Source of the DNA: Synechococcus sp. 1G10
GTDB taxonomy: Bacteria; Cyanobacteriota; Cyanobacteriia; PCC-6307; Cyanobiaceae
Assembly (NCBI RefSeq): GCF_002252625.1
Contig: NZ_NQKW01000010.1
Location: forward strand, 23,287-87,286
Direction: 5' to 3'
Length of the DNA: 64,000 nucleotides
Made by a program: the position numbers and the translations under genes. Positions 29,415 through 41,328 of this stretch are shown one piece after another. Numbering within the stretch: position 1 is the first letter of the stretch; the number at the start of each line of letters is the position of its first letter. The notes under the pieces were generated by a model, which made no database searches, had not been told where the DNA came from, and saw nothing but the letters and a program-made list of their open reading frames with translations.

Positions 29415-29582
29415 GCAAAGCGGCCAAGGCGACTGCAACGACGACATCTGGCGCATGGCCGATGTCGACTTCGGCGGCGTTCGCCAGCAGGTGAGCCTGG
29501 CCTGCCTCCCGGACGCCCAGGTGGGCGATCAGGTGCTGGTGCACGTGGGGATGGCGCTGAGCCTGGTCGAGGAGGAAGAGGC

Positions 29583-29586
<4 letters not shown>
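29350..29586 (+). CDS. hypC: Hydrogenase maturation chaperone HypC
   Basis: A 78-residue HypC/HupF protein. The mature N-terminus Met-Cys (MCLAVPGLI) is intact; this Cys holds the Fe(CN)2CO unit with HypD. The GVRQQVSLACL and GDQVLVHVGMAL segments match the family barrel. The central loop (PPQSAPEQSGQGDCNDD) is long. It starts inside the hypF tail in another frame and ends in an ATGA overlap with nifJ. Confidence 0.95.
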
Positions 29587-33181
<3,595 letters not shown>

Positions 33182-33185
<4 letters not shown>

Positions 33186-34237
33186 GCCCCGATCTGTCCA
33201 CCACTTACCTCGGCCTGGAGCTGCGCTCTCCCCTGGTGGTGGGCGCCGCGGCACCCCTGAGTGAGGACATCGACCAGCTGGTGGCACTGGAGCAGGCGGG
33301 GGCCGCCGCCGTGGTGCTTCATTCGCTCTTCGAGGAGCAGATCGAGCGCGACCAGCTCGATCTGCATCAGATGGGGATGCAGGGCGCCGAGAGCTACGGC
33401 GAAGCTCTCAGCTACGTACCGGAGCAGGCCCTGTTCCATGTGGGATACGAGCTCTATCTCAACCACGTCAGCGAAGCCCGTGAACGTCTGTCGATTCCGG
33501 TGATCGCCAGCCTGAACGGCACCAGTCCCGGCAGCTGGGTGCGTTGCGCCCGCCAGCTGGAGGACGCCGGTGCCCAGGCCATCGAACTGAATCTCTATGC
33601 GATCCCCACCGATCCGGACCTCTCCAGCGCCGCGATCGAGAACCAGGTGGAGGAGGTGGTGGCTGAAGTGCGGGCCGAGGTGAAGCTGCCCCTGGCGGTG
33701 AAGCTCAGTCCCTTCTTCACCAACTTCAGCGCCATGGCACGGCGGCTTGCGGCTGCCGGGGCGGATGGTCTTGTGCTCTTCAACCGCTTCTACCAGCCGG
33801 ACATCGACATCGAGACGCTCGAGGTCCGCCCCAACCTGCTGCTCTCCACCCCCCACGACCTGCGCCTGCCGCTGCGCTGGATCGCCCTGCTGCACGGCCG
33901 CCATCCCCTCGACCTGGCGGCCACCAGCGGCGTCCAGAGAGGAACCGACGTGGTGCGTCTGCTGATGGCCGGAGCCTGCGTGACCCAGATCGTGGCAGCC
34001 CTGCTGCGCCATGGCCCCCAGCGTCTAGCCGTGATCGAAGCCGAGCTGAGCCAGTGGCTGGCGGATCACGACCACGCCACGGCGCGGGAGCTGATCGGCT
34101 GCATGAGCCAGCAACGCTGTCCTGATCCAAGCGAATACGAGCGTGCTCAATACATGCGCGCCATCCAGACCTTCCACCCCATTGGCGAGGCCGACCGGCC
34201 CGACGGGGAGCTGATCACCACGGCTCCGCTGCCATGA
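33182..34237 (+). CDS. Dihydroorotate-dehydrogenase-like flavoprotein linked to nifJ
   Basis: A 351-residue TIM-barrel protein of the PyrD superfamily. It has LELRSPLVVGAAAPLS at the start, ASLNGTSPGSWVRCARQLEDAG and VKLSPFFTNF in the barrel, and the FMN-phosphate site region in ATSGVQRGTDVVRLLMAGA. True PyrD makes orotate, but this subfamily is commonly found next to nifJ in cyanobacteria and other bacteria and its reaction is not settled. It overlaps nifJ and hypD by four bases each, so it is expressed with them. A role in electron exchange around pyruvate oxidoreductase is plausible but inferred. Confidence 0.85.
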
Positions 34238-35304
34238 CCGGCGGGGTGAATGGGCTGGCGACCCGGCTGGCCGCCATCACCACCAGACCCTGGACCCTGA
34301 TGGAGGTCTGCGGTGGCCAGACCCACGCCATCGTGCGCTGGGGTCTCGACCAGCTGCTGCCTCCCGGTCTGCGCCTCATCCATGGCCCCGGCTGTCCGGT
34401 GTGCGTGACACCGGCGGCCACGATCGATGCCGCCCTGCAACTGGCCCGGCGGCCGGAGGTGATCCTCTGCTCCTATGGCGACATGCTGCGGGTTCCCGGC
34501 AGCGGCAGCGACGACCTGCTGGGGGTGCGGGCGGCCGGCGGCGACGTGCGCCTGCTCACCTCGCCCCTGCAGGCGCTGGAGCTGGCGCGCAGCAATCCCC
34601 AGCGCACCGTGGTCTTTCTTGCGGTGGGCTTCGAGACCACCGCTCCGGCCACCGCCCTGCTCGCCCGCCAGGCCCTGCGCAGCGGGGTGCGGAACCTTTT
34701 GCTGCTCACGGCCCATGTGCGAGTGCCCCCGGCGATGGAGGCGATCCTCAGCGCCGATGGCAACCAGGTGCAGGGCTTCCTGGCGGCGGGGCACGTCTGC
34801 ACCGTGATGGGCACCGGTGAACTGAACGAGCTGGTGCAACGGCATCGTGTGCCGGTGGTGGTGACGGGTTTTGAGCCGATCGATCTGATGCGTGGCCTGC
34901 TGCGCTGTGTGGAGCTCCTCGAGGCCGGACAACCCCAGCTGGCGAATGCCTATCCAAGGGTGGTGAAGCCGGAGGGCAATCCGGCGGCACGGGCGCTGCT
35001 TGAAGAGGTGTTCGCTGTGGTGGATCAGCCCTGGCGTGGCTTCGGGATGATCCCTGGCGGCGGGCTTGCCCTGCGCGAGGCCTACGCCAGCCTCGATGTC
35101 CGGCGCCACGTCTCCCTGGGCGGCAGCACAGCCGGCGATCCCGGCAACCCCTGCATCAGCGGCCTGATCCTGCAGGGCCGACGCAGTCCGCGGGATTGTC
35201 CGGCGTTCGGCACTTCCTGCACACCCGAGCATCCTCTGGGGGCGCCGATGGTGTCGAGCGAGGGAGCCTGCGCCGCTTACCACCTCTACCGCCGCCATGA
35301 CTGA
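34234..35304 (+). CDS. hypD: Hydrogenase maturation scaffold HypD
   Basis: A 356-residue HypD. Conserved motifs are MEVCGGQTHAI, HGPGCPVCVTP, VGFETTAPATA and GFEPIDLMRG, plus C-terminal cysteines of the [4Fe-4S] site in the region ISGLILQGRRSPRDCPAFGTSCTP. It forms a complex with HypC where the iron receives CN and CO. ATG at 34234 overlaps the preceding stop; it overlaps hypE by 8 bases. Confidence 0.96.
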   Translation: MTGGVNGLATRLAAITTRPWTLMEVCGGQTHAIVRWGLDQLLPPGLRLIHGPGCPVCVTPAATIDAALQLARRPEVILCSYGDMLRVPGSGSDDLLGVRAAGGDVRLLTSPLQALELARSNPQRTVVFLAVGFETTAPATALLARQALRSGVRNLLLLTAHVRVPPAMEAILSADGNQVQGFLAAGHVCTVMGTGELNELVQRHRVPVVVTGFEPIDLMRGLLRCVELLEAGQPQLANAYPRVVKPEGNPAARALLEEVFAVVDQPWRGFGMIPGGGLALREAYASLDVRRHVSLGGSTAGDPGNPCISGLILQGRRSPRDCPAFGTSCTPEHPLGAPMVSSEGACAAYHLYRRHD

Positions 35305-36301
35305 AGCGACGGCCGGAGCGCGGATCCGGCTGGCCCATGGCGGCGGCGGCACGCTGATGCAGCAGCTGATCGACCAGGAGCTGCGCCCCCTCTACAGCGA
35401 TCCCACCCAGGTGCTCCACGACGCGGCTCGCCTGAAGCTGCCCCATGGCGATCTGGCCTTCACGACCGACAGTTATGTGGTGCAGCCCCTGGAATTCCCC
35501 GGAGGAGACATCGGCAGCCTTGCTGTCACCGGGACCGCCAACGACCTCGCCATGGCCGGCGCCCGCCCCCTTCACCTCAGCGTGGGACTGATCCTGGAGG
35601 AGGGGCTGGAGCTGGCCGTTCTCCGGCGCCTGGTCGTGTCACTGGCGAACACGGCGCGGCAGTGCGGCGTCACGATCGTGACGGGCGACACGAAGGTGGT
35701 GGAGAGGGGCAAGGGTGACGGGGTGTTCATCAACACCAGCGGCATCGGCCTGCTGGCGACCGACCTGGCCATCGATCCGCTGGCGATCGAGCCGGGCGAT
35801 CAGATCTTCGTCAGCGGCGATCTCGGTCGCCACGGCGTGGCGATCCTGGCGGCCCGCCATGGCCTGGATCTGCACCCCCCCCTGGCCAGCGACTGTGCGC
35901 CGCTGTGGCCCGTGGTGGAGTCCCTGCTGACGGCGGGGGTGCAGCTTCACTGTCTGAGGGATCTCACCCGGGGCGGGCTGGCCAGCGCCCTCGCAGAACT
36001 ATCCGGCGCGAGCAGACTGGAGTTCCTGGTTGAGGAGGAGGCGATCCCAGTGGCGCCGCCGGTGGCCCGCACCTGCGAGCTGCTTGGCTTCGAGCCCCTG
36101 CATCTGGCCAACGAGGGACGGTTGGTGGCGGTGGTGCCTGAACGGTCAGCCGCGGCGACCCTGCAGATCCTGGAACCTCTCGGTGGAGCTTTGATCGGGG
36201 AGGTCCGGGCTAATGCCGCTCGGGTCCTGCTGCGCACTCGCTTCGGCAGTGAGCGGGTGCTGGTGCCACTGAGCGGCGAACTGCTGCCGCGCATCTGCTG
36301 A
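35297..36301 (+). CDS. hypE: Hydrogenase maturation protein HypE
   Basis: A 334-residue PurM-like ATPase with HGGGGTLMQQLI at the start, TDSYVVQPLEFPGGDIG, and the metal/ATP motif TGTANDLAMAGA. The protein ends in the required PRIC, whose terminal Cys is carbamoylated by HypF and then dehydrated to thiocyanate, the source of the cyanide ligands. Last gene of the hydrogenase run; the following gap is short and no intrinsic terminator was found. Confidence 0.97.
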   Translation: MTEATAGARIRLAHGGGGTLMQQLIDQELRPLYSDPTQVLHDAARLKLPHGDLAFTTDSYVVQPLEFPGGDIGSLAVTGTANDLAMAGARPLHLSVGLILEEGLELAVLRRLVVSLANTARQCGVTIVTGDTKVVERGKGDGVFINTSGIGLLATDLAIDPLAIEPGDQIFVSGDLGRHGVAILAARHGLDLHPPLASDCAPLWPVVESLLTAGVQLHCLRDLTRGGLASALAELSGASRLEFLVEEEAIPVAPPVARTCELLGFEPLHLANEGRLVAVVPERSAAATLQILEPLGGALIGEVRANAARVLLRTRFGSERVLVPLSGELLPRIC

Positions 36302-36354
36302 GGGCCAGGGCACCTGGGGGCAGGGATGATGGGATCTGTTCCCTTGATGCAGTC

Positions 36355-36471
36355 ATGTACACCGACTGGACCTCCGTGATCCTGCTGCTGTTGACCGCCT
36401 TGCCGCTGGGGGTGGTGGTGGCCACGGCGGCCTTCTTCATCTGGCGCCAGAAAAAGCTCAAGCAGCGCTGA
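36355..36471 (+). CDS. 38-residue single-pass membrane micro-protein
   Basis: ATG at 36355 gives a 38-residue product: short polar start MYTDWTSV, one hydrophobic helix (ILLLLTALPLGVVVATAAFFIW) and a basic cytoplasmic-type end RQKKLKQR. The design resembles the small subunits of cyanobacterial photosynthetic or NDH-1 complexes, but it matches none of Psb, Psa, Pet or Ndh peptides that I can recall. It lies 53 bases after hypE and runs into the convergent micro-gene by 14 bases. Probably real because of its clean topology; function unknown. Confidence 0.55.
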   Translation: MYTDWTSVILLLLTALPLGVVVATAAFFIWRQKKLKQR

Positions 36472-36601
36472 TGTCGCGGCGGGCAGCCCCATGATCAACA
36501 AGGCTGCCCTGGCCGAGGCATTCAAGGCAGGTGCGGAAGCTGTTGGAACCCATGCGCAGAACACCGCTGCCTCCGCAGTGGCTGCAGCGCTTCAGACCCA
36601 T
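36458..36601 (-). CDS. 47-residue CxxCxGxG zinc-finger-like micro-protein
   Basis: From ATG 36601 the 47-residue product has two DnaJ-like half motifs, CSHCGGSG and CLECLGQG, spaced by about 17 residues, which could bind one zinc ion. A longer open frame upstream (to 36790) has no family signal. Such mini zinc-knuckle proteins are common in picocyanobacteria but not characterised. The 3' end overlaps the convergent membrane micro-gene. The gap 36602-36875 upstream holds no other gene I can support. Confidence 0.55.
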   Translation of the reverse strand: MGLKRCSHCGGSGVLRMGSNSFRTCLECLGQGSLVDHGAARRDISAA

Positions 36602-36875
36602 CTGTGCTGAGCCCCTCACCGATGGCGACAAACGAGCTGGATGGGTGAGAACGTGGGGATATCTAGAAGAAGTTGAGAGCTCAGGATCTGTTTCAAGGGC
36701 GCTGGGGAACGACACCACAACCCGAGATGACTCTCCATCACGGGTCGAGCGGTACTGACTTATCAATCGTTCGGTGCTGGAGCTGGACACGTGGAGATGC
36801 TCCAGGGGTTCGTCTTGAAGTCTGAACCGAAAGGCAGACCTTGATCCCGAAACCTTCCTTAAGAGATCCCGGGGC

Positions 36876-37835
36876 TCAACTCCATCGTCGCAACTGAGTC
36901 TTAAGGCGCGACAGATCCAGATCCTGCAGCAGCTCCGTCGCGCTCAGGCGGCTGCCGGCGGGCACCAGATCCAGGCTGGCCGCCATCCGGCCGATCACCG
37001 CAGCCGCATCCAGTCCCGCCTGCCGCAAGGGTTCAAGCCCAATGGCATCCTGCCGCTTGGCCAGCCGCTCCCCAGCCTCATCCAGCCAGAGGGGCACATG
37101 CCAGGTATCAGCAAACGGTCGCCCCAACCGCTCGCTCACCGCCAGCTGCGGTGCCGTTGAGCGCCAGAGGTCGGCTCCTCGCACCACGGTGGTCACCGCC
37201 AGCAACAGGTCGTCCACGGCTGAGGTCAGGTGGTAGGCGAGCAAACCATCGGCGCGGCGCAGCACCACATCGCCCACCTCGGTGGCAGCGTCCAGGCAGC
37301 CCTCCGGACCGATCTCCTCACGCCAACGCAAGGTCCCAGGCTCGAGCCTCAGCCGCCAGCTGGGCAGCCGCCCCTGCTGGGGCCCCCAGCCCATGGCCTG
37401 ATCACGGCAGGTCCCCGGATAGAGCGGCCAGCCGCCGTGGGGAGCTGAGAGATCCGCCAGCATCCGGCGGCTGCAGCGGCAGGGATAGAGGGCCCCGCCG
37501 CGGCGCAACGCCGAGAGCACCGAGCCGTACAGGCCCCTGCGCTCGCTCTGGCGCAGGGACGGGCCATCCCAGCTGAGGCCCAGCCAGACCAGGTCTGCCT
37601 CGATGGCCTCGATGGCCCCCGGCCGCTGACGCGGGCCATCGAGATCGTCGTGGCGCAACAGAAAACGCCCGTTGCTGAGGCGTGCCTGCAGCCAGGCCAG
37701 CAGAGCTGTGCGCAGATTGCCCAGATGGAGCGGGCCGCTCGGGGAGGGGGCGAATCGCCCCGTGGGCCCCTCGAGCCGACGTCGATCGGCCGACTCGATC
37801 AGCCGCTCCAGCTGGGCGGGGAGGGGAAGCCCCAG
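36876..37835 (-). CDS. gluQRS: Glutamyl-Q tRNA(Asp) synthetase
   Basis: A truncated class I GluRS paralogue that puts glutamate on queuosine of tRNA-Asp. The HIGH-like motif is PLHLGNLRTALL, the zinc site cysteines are in CRCSRRM and YPGTCRD, and the KMSKS-equivalent is LAKRQDAIG. The HIGH motif requires a start upstream of 37780, yet no ATG, GTG or TTG exists between the HU stop (37839) and that motif. The CTG at 37835, one codon after the HU stop in the same frame, gives 319 residues, a normal length, and is my choice. A TTG at 37658 would remove the catalytic motif. Confidence 0.88.
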   Translation of the reverse strand: MGLPLPAQLERLIESADRRRLEGPTGRFAPSPSGPLHLGNLRTALLAWLQARLSNGRFLLRHDDLDGPRQRPGAIEAIEADLVWLGLSWDGPSLRQSERRGLYGSVLSALRRGGALYPCRCSRRMLADLSAPHGGWPLYPGTCRDQAMGWGPQQGRLPSWRLRLEPGTLRWREEIGPEGCLDAATEVGDVVLRRADGLLAYHLTSAVDDLLLAVTTVVRGADLWRSTAPQLAVSERLGRPFADTWHVPLWLDEAGERLAKRQDAIGLEPLRQAGLDAAAVIGRMAASLDLVPAGSRLSATELLQDLDLSRLKTQLRRWS

Positions 37836-37838
37836 GGC

Positions 37839-38114
37839 TCAGCTCTGGACCTTGTCCTTGAACTGCTTACCGGCAGTGAAGGCAGGTACCCGCTTGGCCG
37901 GGATCTTGATTTTTTCGCCGGTCTTGGGATTGAGGCCCTGACGGGCGGAGCGCTCGCGGGGCTCGAAGGAGCCGAAGCCCAGGATCGAGACCTTCTTCCC
38001 TTCAACAACGGAATCCACGATCGTCTCGATCGCGGCGTCGACGACCTTAGATACTTCGGTCTTGGTCAGTTCGGTGCGAACCGCAACGAGGTTGACGAGA
38101 TCAGCTTTGTTCAT
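37839..38114 (-). CDS. hup: DNA-binding protein HU
   Basis: A 91-residue HU/IHF-type protein: MNKADLVNLVA, the GFGSFEPRERSARQGLNPKTGE arm region and IPAKRVPAFTAGK. It is a dimeric nucleoid protein that bends DNA. gluQRS begins three bases after its stop in the same frame. The 200-base gap upstream (38115-38316) probably holds its promoter; I could not define a box with confidence. Confidence 0.97.
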   Translation of the reverse strand: MNKADLVNLVAVRTELTKTEVSKVVDAAIETIVDSVVEGKKVSILGFGSFEPRERSARQGLNPKTGEKIKIPAKRVPAFTAGKQFKDKVQS

Positions 38115-38316
38115 CGGAGGCGAAAACCTTCAGGAGAATGCGGGAGCTGGACGGAGCGGAAAAACACCCTCTCGCCGGCGCCGGAACGGTACAGCGCGCC
38201 AATCGTATGGGGGAAGGGCGGTTCGGGCAACCAAAAACCCCTGCTGAACAATGGTTTGGAGCCGAATCGGCCCCGATCCCGCCCGATCCTGACTCCATGG
38301 GCCGCCCACCGAAGCC

Positions 38317-39012
38317 TCAGGGAGGATCGAGCAGACCATCCTGGAAACCATCCACCAGGTCATCGAGCAGACCGCGGCCGCCGTCGATCAGCTTCTCCCC
38401 TTGCAGTGCCCCCAGACCCGCTCCGCTGGCGATCCAGCGGGGAGAACCGGGCGGCAGCCAGCGGTGCAGGGCTTTGAGGCTGCGCCGCTGCCGGTCCCAG
38501 TGAAAAGTGCGGGTCGTGCGCAGCGGACGGGCCTCCCCCCGCGCGGTCGGCACCAGCAGGCGCCCGCAGAAGAGCACGTCGAGTTCCCCGGCCGCATGGA
38601 CCACGCAGGCCCCTGGGGTCGGCCCCGGTGTCCAGAGCGCCCGCAGGCCCCCACCCAGATCAAGTTCATCGCCGAACGGGGCCAGCTCCGCCACGCCGGG
38701 CAGGAGATAGGCCTCCTGCTCCTGCACCCGCACCGGCCAGCCCAGCGCCTCCTGCCAGCGGCGGCAACGCCCATGGCCCTCCCGGCTGGTGAGCAGGATC
38801 ATGCCGCCACCGGCACCCCGCAGAGCGGCGAGATTGGCGGCGGTGTAGGCCGGCATATCGATCAGCAGCGGCGCCTGATCCCGGGGCGCCAGCAGCCAGG
38901 AGGTCCCTCCCATGCTGTCGCGGTTGGGGGCGAACACCCACAGTCCGGGGAGCACGGGCGTGGGCGGTCGCCCAGCCTCCATGGTCGTCTCGCCACTCTC
39001 CTCAACCGGCAT
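38317..39012 (-). CDS. Metallo-beta-lactamase-fold protein with degenerate metal site
   Basis: The 231-residue protein has the fold's outline: PLLIDMPAY with the first Asp, a mid-chain LWTPGPTPGACVVH, and LFCGRLLVP in place of the usual GDxL strand. The canonical metal motif (THxHxDH, or HRDDVGDH in a cyanobacterial branch) is here TSREGHGRCRRW, so most His/Asp ligands are replaced. It may have lost hydrolase activity or bind a metal differently. The gene is upstream of HU on the same strand and divergent from the debranching enzyme. Function unknown. Confidence 0.7.
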   Translation of the reverse strand: MPVEESGETTMEAGRPPTPVLPGLWVFAPNRDSMGGTSWLLAPRDQAPLLIDMPAYTAANLAALRGAGGGMILLTSREGHGRCRRWQEALGWPVRVQEQEAYLLPGVAELAPFGDELDLGGGLRALWTPGPTPGACVVHAAGELDVLFCGRLLVPTARGEARPLRTTRTFHWDRQRRSLKALHRWLPPGSPRWIASGAGLGALQGEKLIDGGRGLLDDLVDGFQDGLLDPP

Positions 39013-39075
39013 CGAGCCTCCCGAGGGCCAACGCCCCGCACAGCACTAGCTTGTAGCGACGGGTGACCCGAGTCC

Positions 39076-41151
39076 TTGTCTTCGATCCAGCTCGGACATC
39101 CCTGGCCCCTCGGGGCAGCGATCACCGCCCGGGGAGTGAATTTCTCCCTGGTGGCACCAGCAGCCACCAGGGTGGAGCTCCTGCTGTTCGCCCGCGGCAG
39201 CTCGCCTGAACCCTTCCGGATCATTCCGCTGGATGCGCGCCATCGCTCCGGCGACCACTGGCATGTGGAAGTGGAGGGCATCGGCGAGGGCACCTGCTAC
39301 GGCTACCGGGTATATGGGCCATTGATGCCCGGGGGACACGGCTTCACCCCCTCCAAGGTGCTGCTTGATCCCTGCGCCAGGGCGATCAGCGGCTGGGATG
39401 TCTACCGCCGCCGTGATGCCATCGGCGCCATCCCAAACACGGCCAGCTGCTTGAAGGGAGTGGTCACGGAGCGGGATCGCTTCGATTTCGTGGCCGCGCC
39501 GAGGCCCCGCCACAGCTGGCAGACCACGGTGATCTACGAGCTGCACGTGGGCGGGCTCAGCCGGGGCCAGGGCAGCCCCGTTGCAGCCGAGCACCAGGGC
39601 AGCCTGCTGGGCGTGATCGACGCCCTGCCCTATCTGCGCAGCCTGGGTGTCACCGCGCTGGAGCTGCTGCCGGTGATGGCCTTCGATCCCCAGGACGCCC
39701 CCCACGGGCGACAGAACTACTGGGGCTACAGCCCCCTGAGCTGGATGGCTCCCCACCAGGGCTATCTGGTGGGCGACGACCCGCTGGCGGGGCGCCAGCA
39801 AGTGCGGCAGCTGGTCACCGCCTGCCACCAGGCCGGAATGGAGGTGCTGCTCGATGTGGTCTACAACCACACCAGCGAAGGCAACCAGGACGGGCCGACC
39901 CTGAGCTGGCGCGGCCTGGCCGACCACCTTTATTACCACCAGAACAGCCGTGGCGACTACCAGGACGTCACCGGCTGCGGCAACACCATCGCCGCCAACC
40001 GCCCCCTGGTGAGGAGGCTGCTGCTGGAGTCGATGCGCTGCTGGGCCCTGGAGCTGGGCATCGACGGCTTCCGCTTCGATCTCGGCATCGCCCTCAGCCG
40101 TGGCGAGGAGCTGGCCCCACTCGACCAGCCGCCGCTGTTCGAGGAGATCGAGGCCGACCCTGAGCTGAGCGACCTCAAGCTGGTGAGCGAACCCTGGGAT
40201 TGCGGCGGTCTCTACCGGCTCCATGATTTTCCGGCGCGCCGCATGGGCACCTGGAACGGCCGCTTCCGCGACGACGTGCGCCGCTTCTGGAAAGGGGACG
40301 ACAGCCTCTGCTGGTCGATGGCCCAGCGGCTATCAGGAAGCCCCGATCTCTATGGCGGCAAGCCGGCAAAGGCTGGCCGCAGCATCACCTTCATCACCGC
40401 CCACGACGGCTTCACCCTCGCCGATCTGGTCAGCTACGGCGTCAAGCACAACCTGGCTAACGGCGAGGACAACCGCGACGGCGACAACCACAACAACAGC
40501 TGGAACCACGGGGTGGAGGGGCCCTGCAGCGATCCGCAGATCAGCGAGCTGCGCAACCGCCAGATCCGCAACCTGCTGGGCACCCTGCTGCTGGCGCCCG
40601 GGGTGCCGATGCTGCTGATGGGCGATGAAGTGCGCCGCAGTCAGGGGGGCAACAACAACACCTGGTGCCAGAACAATCCCCTGGGCTGGATGCACTGGCG
40701 CCCCGACGATGACGACCAGGCCCTTCATCAGTTCGTGAGCCGGCTGGTAGGCCTGCGCCGCCGCCTCGAAGGCCTGCTGAATCCTGAGAGCCCCCATGCC
40801 GACACCCCCCCGTCCAGGCCGGGCGAGCGGGATCTGATCTGGCGCGAGTGGCACGGGTTGGAGCTGCTGCAACCCGACTGGGGCAGCTGGTCCCACAGCC
40901 TGGCCTGGAGCCTGCACGACCTGCGTCACGGCCCCCTGCTCTGGTGCGGCATGAATGCTTACTACCAGCCGATGACCTTCAAACTTCCGGAGCCCAGCGA
41001 GGGCTGGCTACGGCTGATCGACACCGGCCAGATCGCTGGCGAGGAACTGCTGGTGTCGCCCCAGCCCTTGAACGCCGAGACAGCAGCTTTGCAGGGCCGC
41101 AGCCTCATGCTTCTGGTGGCTCCCCACCTGATCGAGGCGACGGGGCTTTGA
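39076..41151 (+). CDS. glgX: Glycogen debranching enzyme (isoamylase-type, GlgX-like)
   Basis: A 691-residue GH13 protein. N-terminal CBM48-like domain (GAAITARGVNFSLVAPAATRVELLLF), then the barrel with DVVYNHT, the nucleophile Asp in GFRFDLG, acid/base Glu in LVSEPWDCGG, and transition-state Asp in ITAHDGFTL. It hydrolyses alpha-1,6 branches during glycogen breakdown, supplying sugar for dark metabolism, and so indirectly pyruvate for NifJ. The start is TTG at 39076, the first start that keeps the N-terminal domain. A sugar symporter gene follows after the tRNA-Gly. Confidence 0.93.
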   Translation: MSSIQLGHPWPLGAAITARGVNFSLVAPAATRVELLLFARGSSPEPFRIIPLDARHRSGDHWHVEVEGIGEGTCYGYRVYGPLMPGGHGFTPSKVLLDPCARAISGWDVYRRRDAIGAIPNTASCLKGVVTERDRFDFVAAPRPRHSWQTTVIYELHVGGLSRGQGSPVAAEHQGSLLGVIDALPYLRSLGVTALELLPVMAFDPQDAPHGRQNYWGYSPLSWMAPHQGYLVGDDPLAGRQQVRQLVTACHQAGMEVLLDVVYNHTSEGNQDGPTLSWRGLADHLYYHQNSRGDYQDVTGCGNTIAANRPLVRRLLLESMRCWALELGIDGFRFDLGIALSRGEELAPLDQPPLFEEIEADPELSDLKLVSEPWDCGGLYRLHDFPARRMGTWNGRFRDDVRRFWKGDDSLCWSMAQRLSGSPDLYGGKPAKAGRSITFITAHDGFTLADLVSYGVKHNLANGEDNRDGDNHNNSWNHGVEGPCSDPQISELRNRQIRNLLGTLLLAPGVPMLLMGDEVRRSQGGNNNTWCQNNPLGWMHWRPDDDDQALHQFVSRLVGLRRRLEGLLNPESPHADTPPSRPGERDLIWREWHGLELLQPDWGSWSHSLAWSLHDLRHGPLLWCGMNAYYQPMTFKLPEPSEGWLRLIDTGQIAGEELLVSPQPLNAETAALQGRSLMLLVAPHLIEATGL

Positions 41152-41158
41152 AGAAATA

Positions 41159-41229
<71 letters not shown>

Positions 41230-41328
41230 ACCAGTACAAGCGTACCGTCGGTGGGCGCCCAGCCTGGCCCTACGACCGCGGCGAACGCTTGCCTGCAGCA
41301 TTATGACCTGCGCCTGGGACAGCCCTTC

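Noticed and set aside
36602..36790. Upstream extension of the mini zinc-finger frame to 110 codons
   Set aside because: The added 63 residues are Ser/Arg-rich with no conservation pattern; the internal ATG gives a compact motif-bearing protein.
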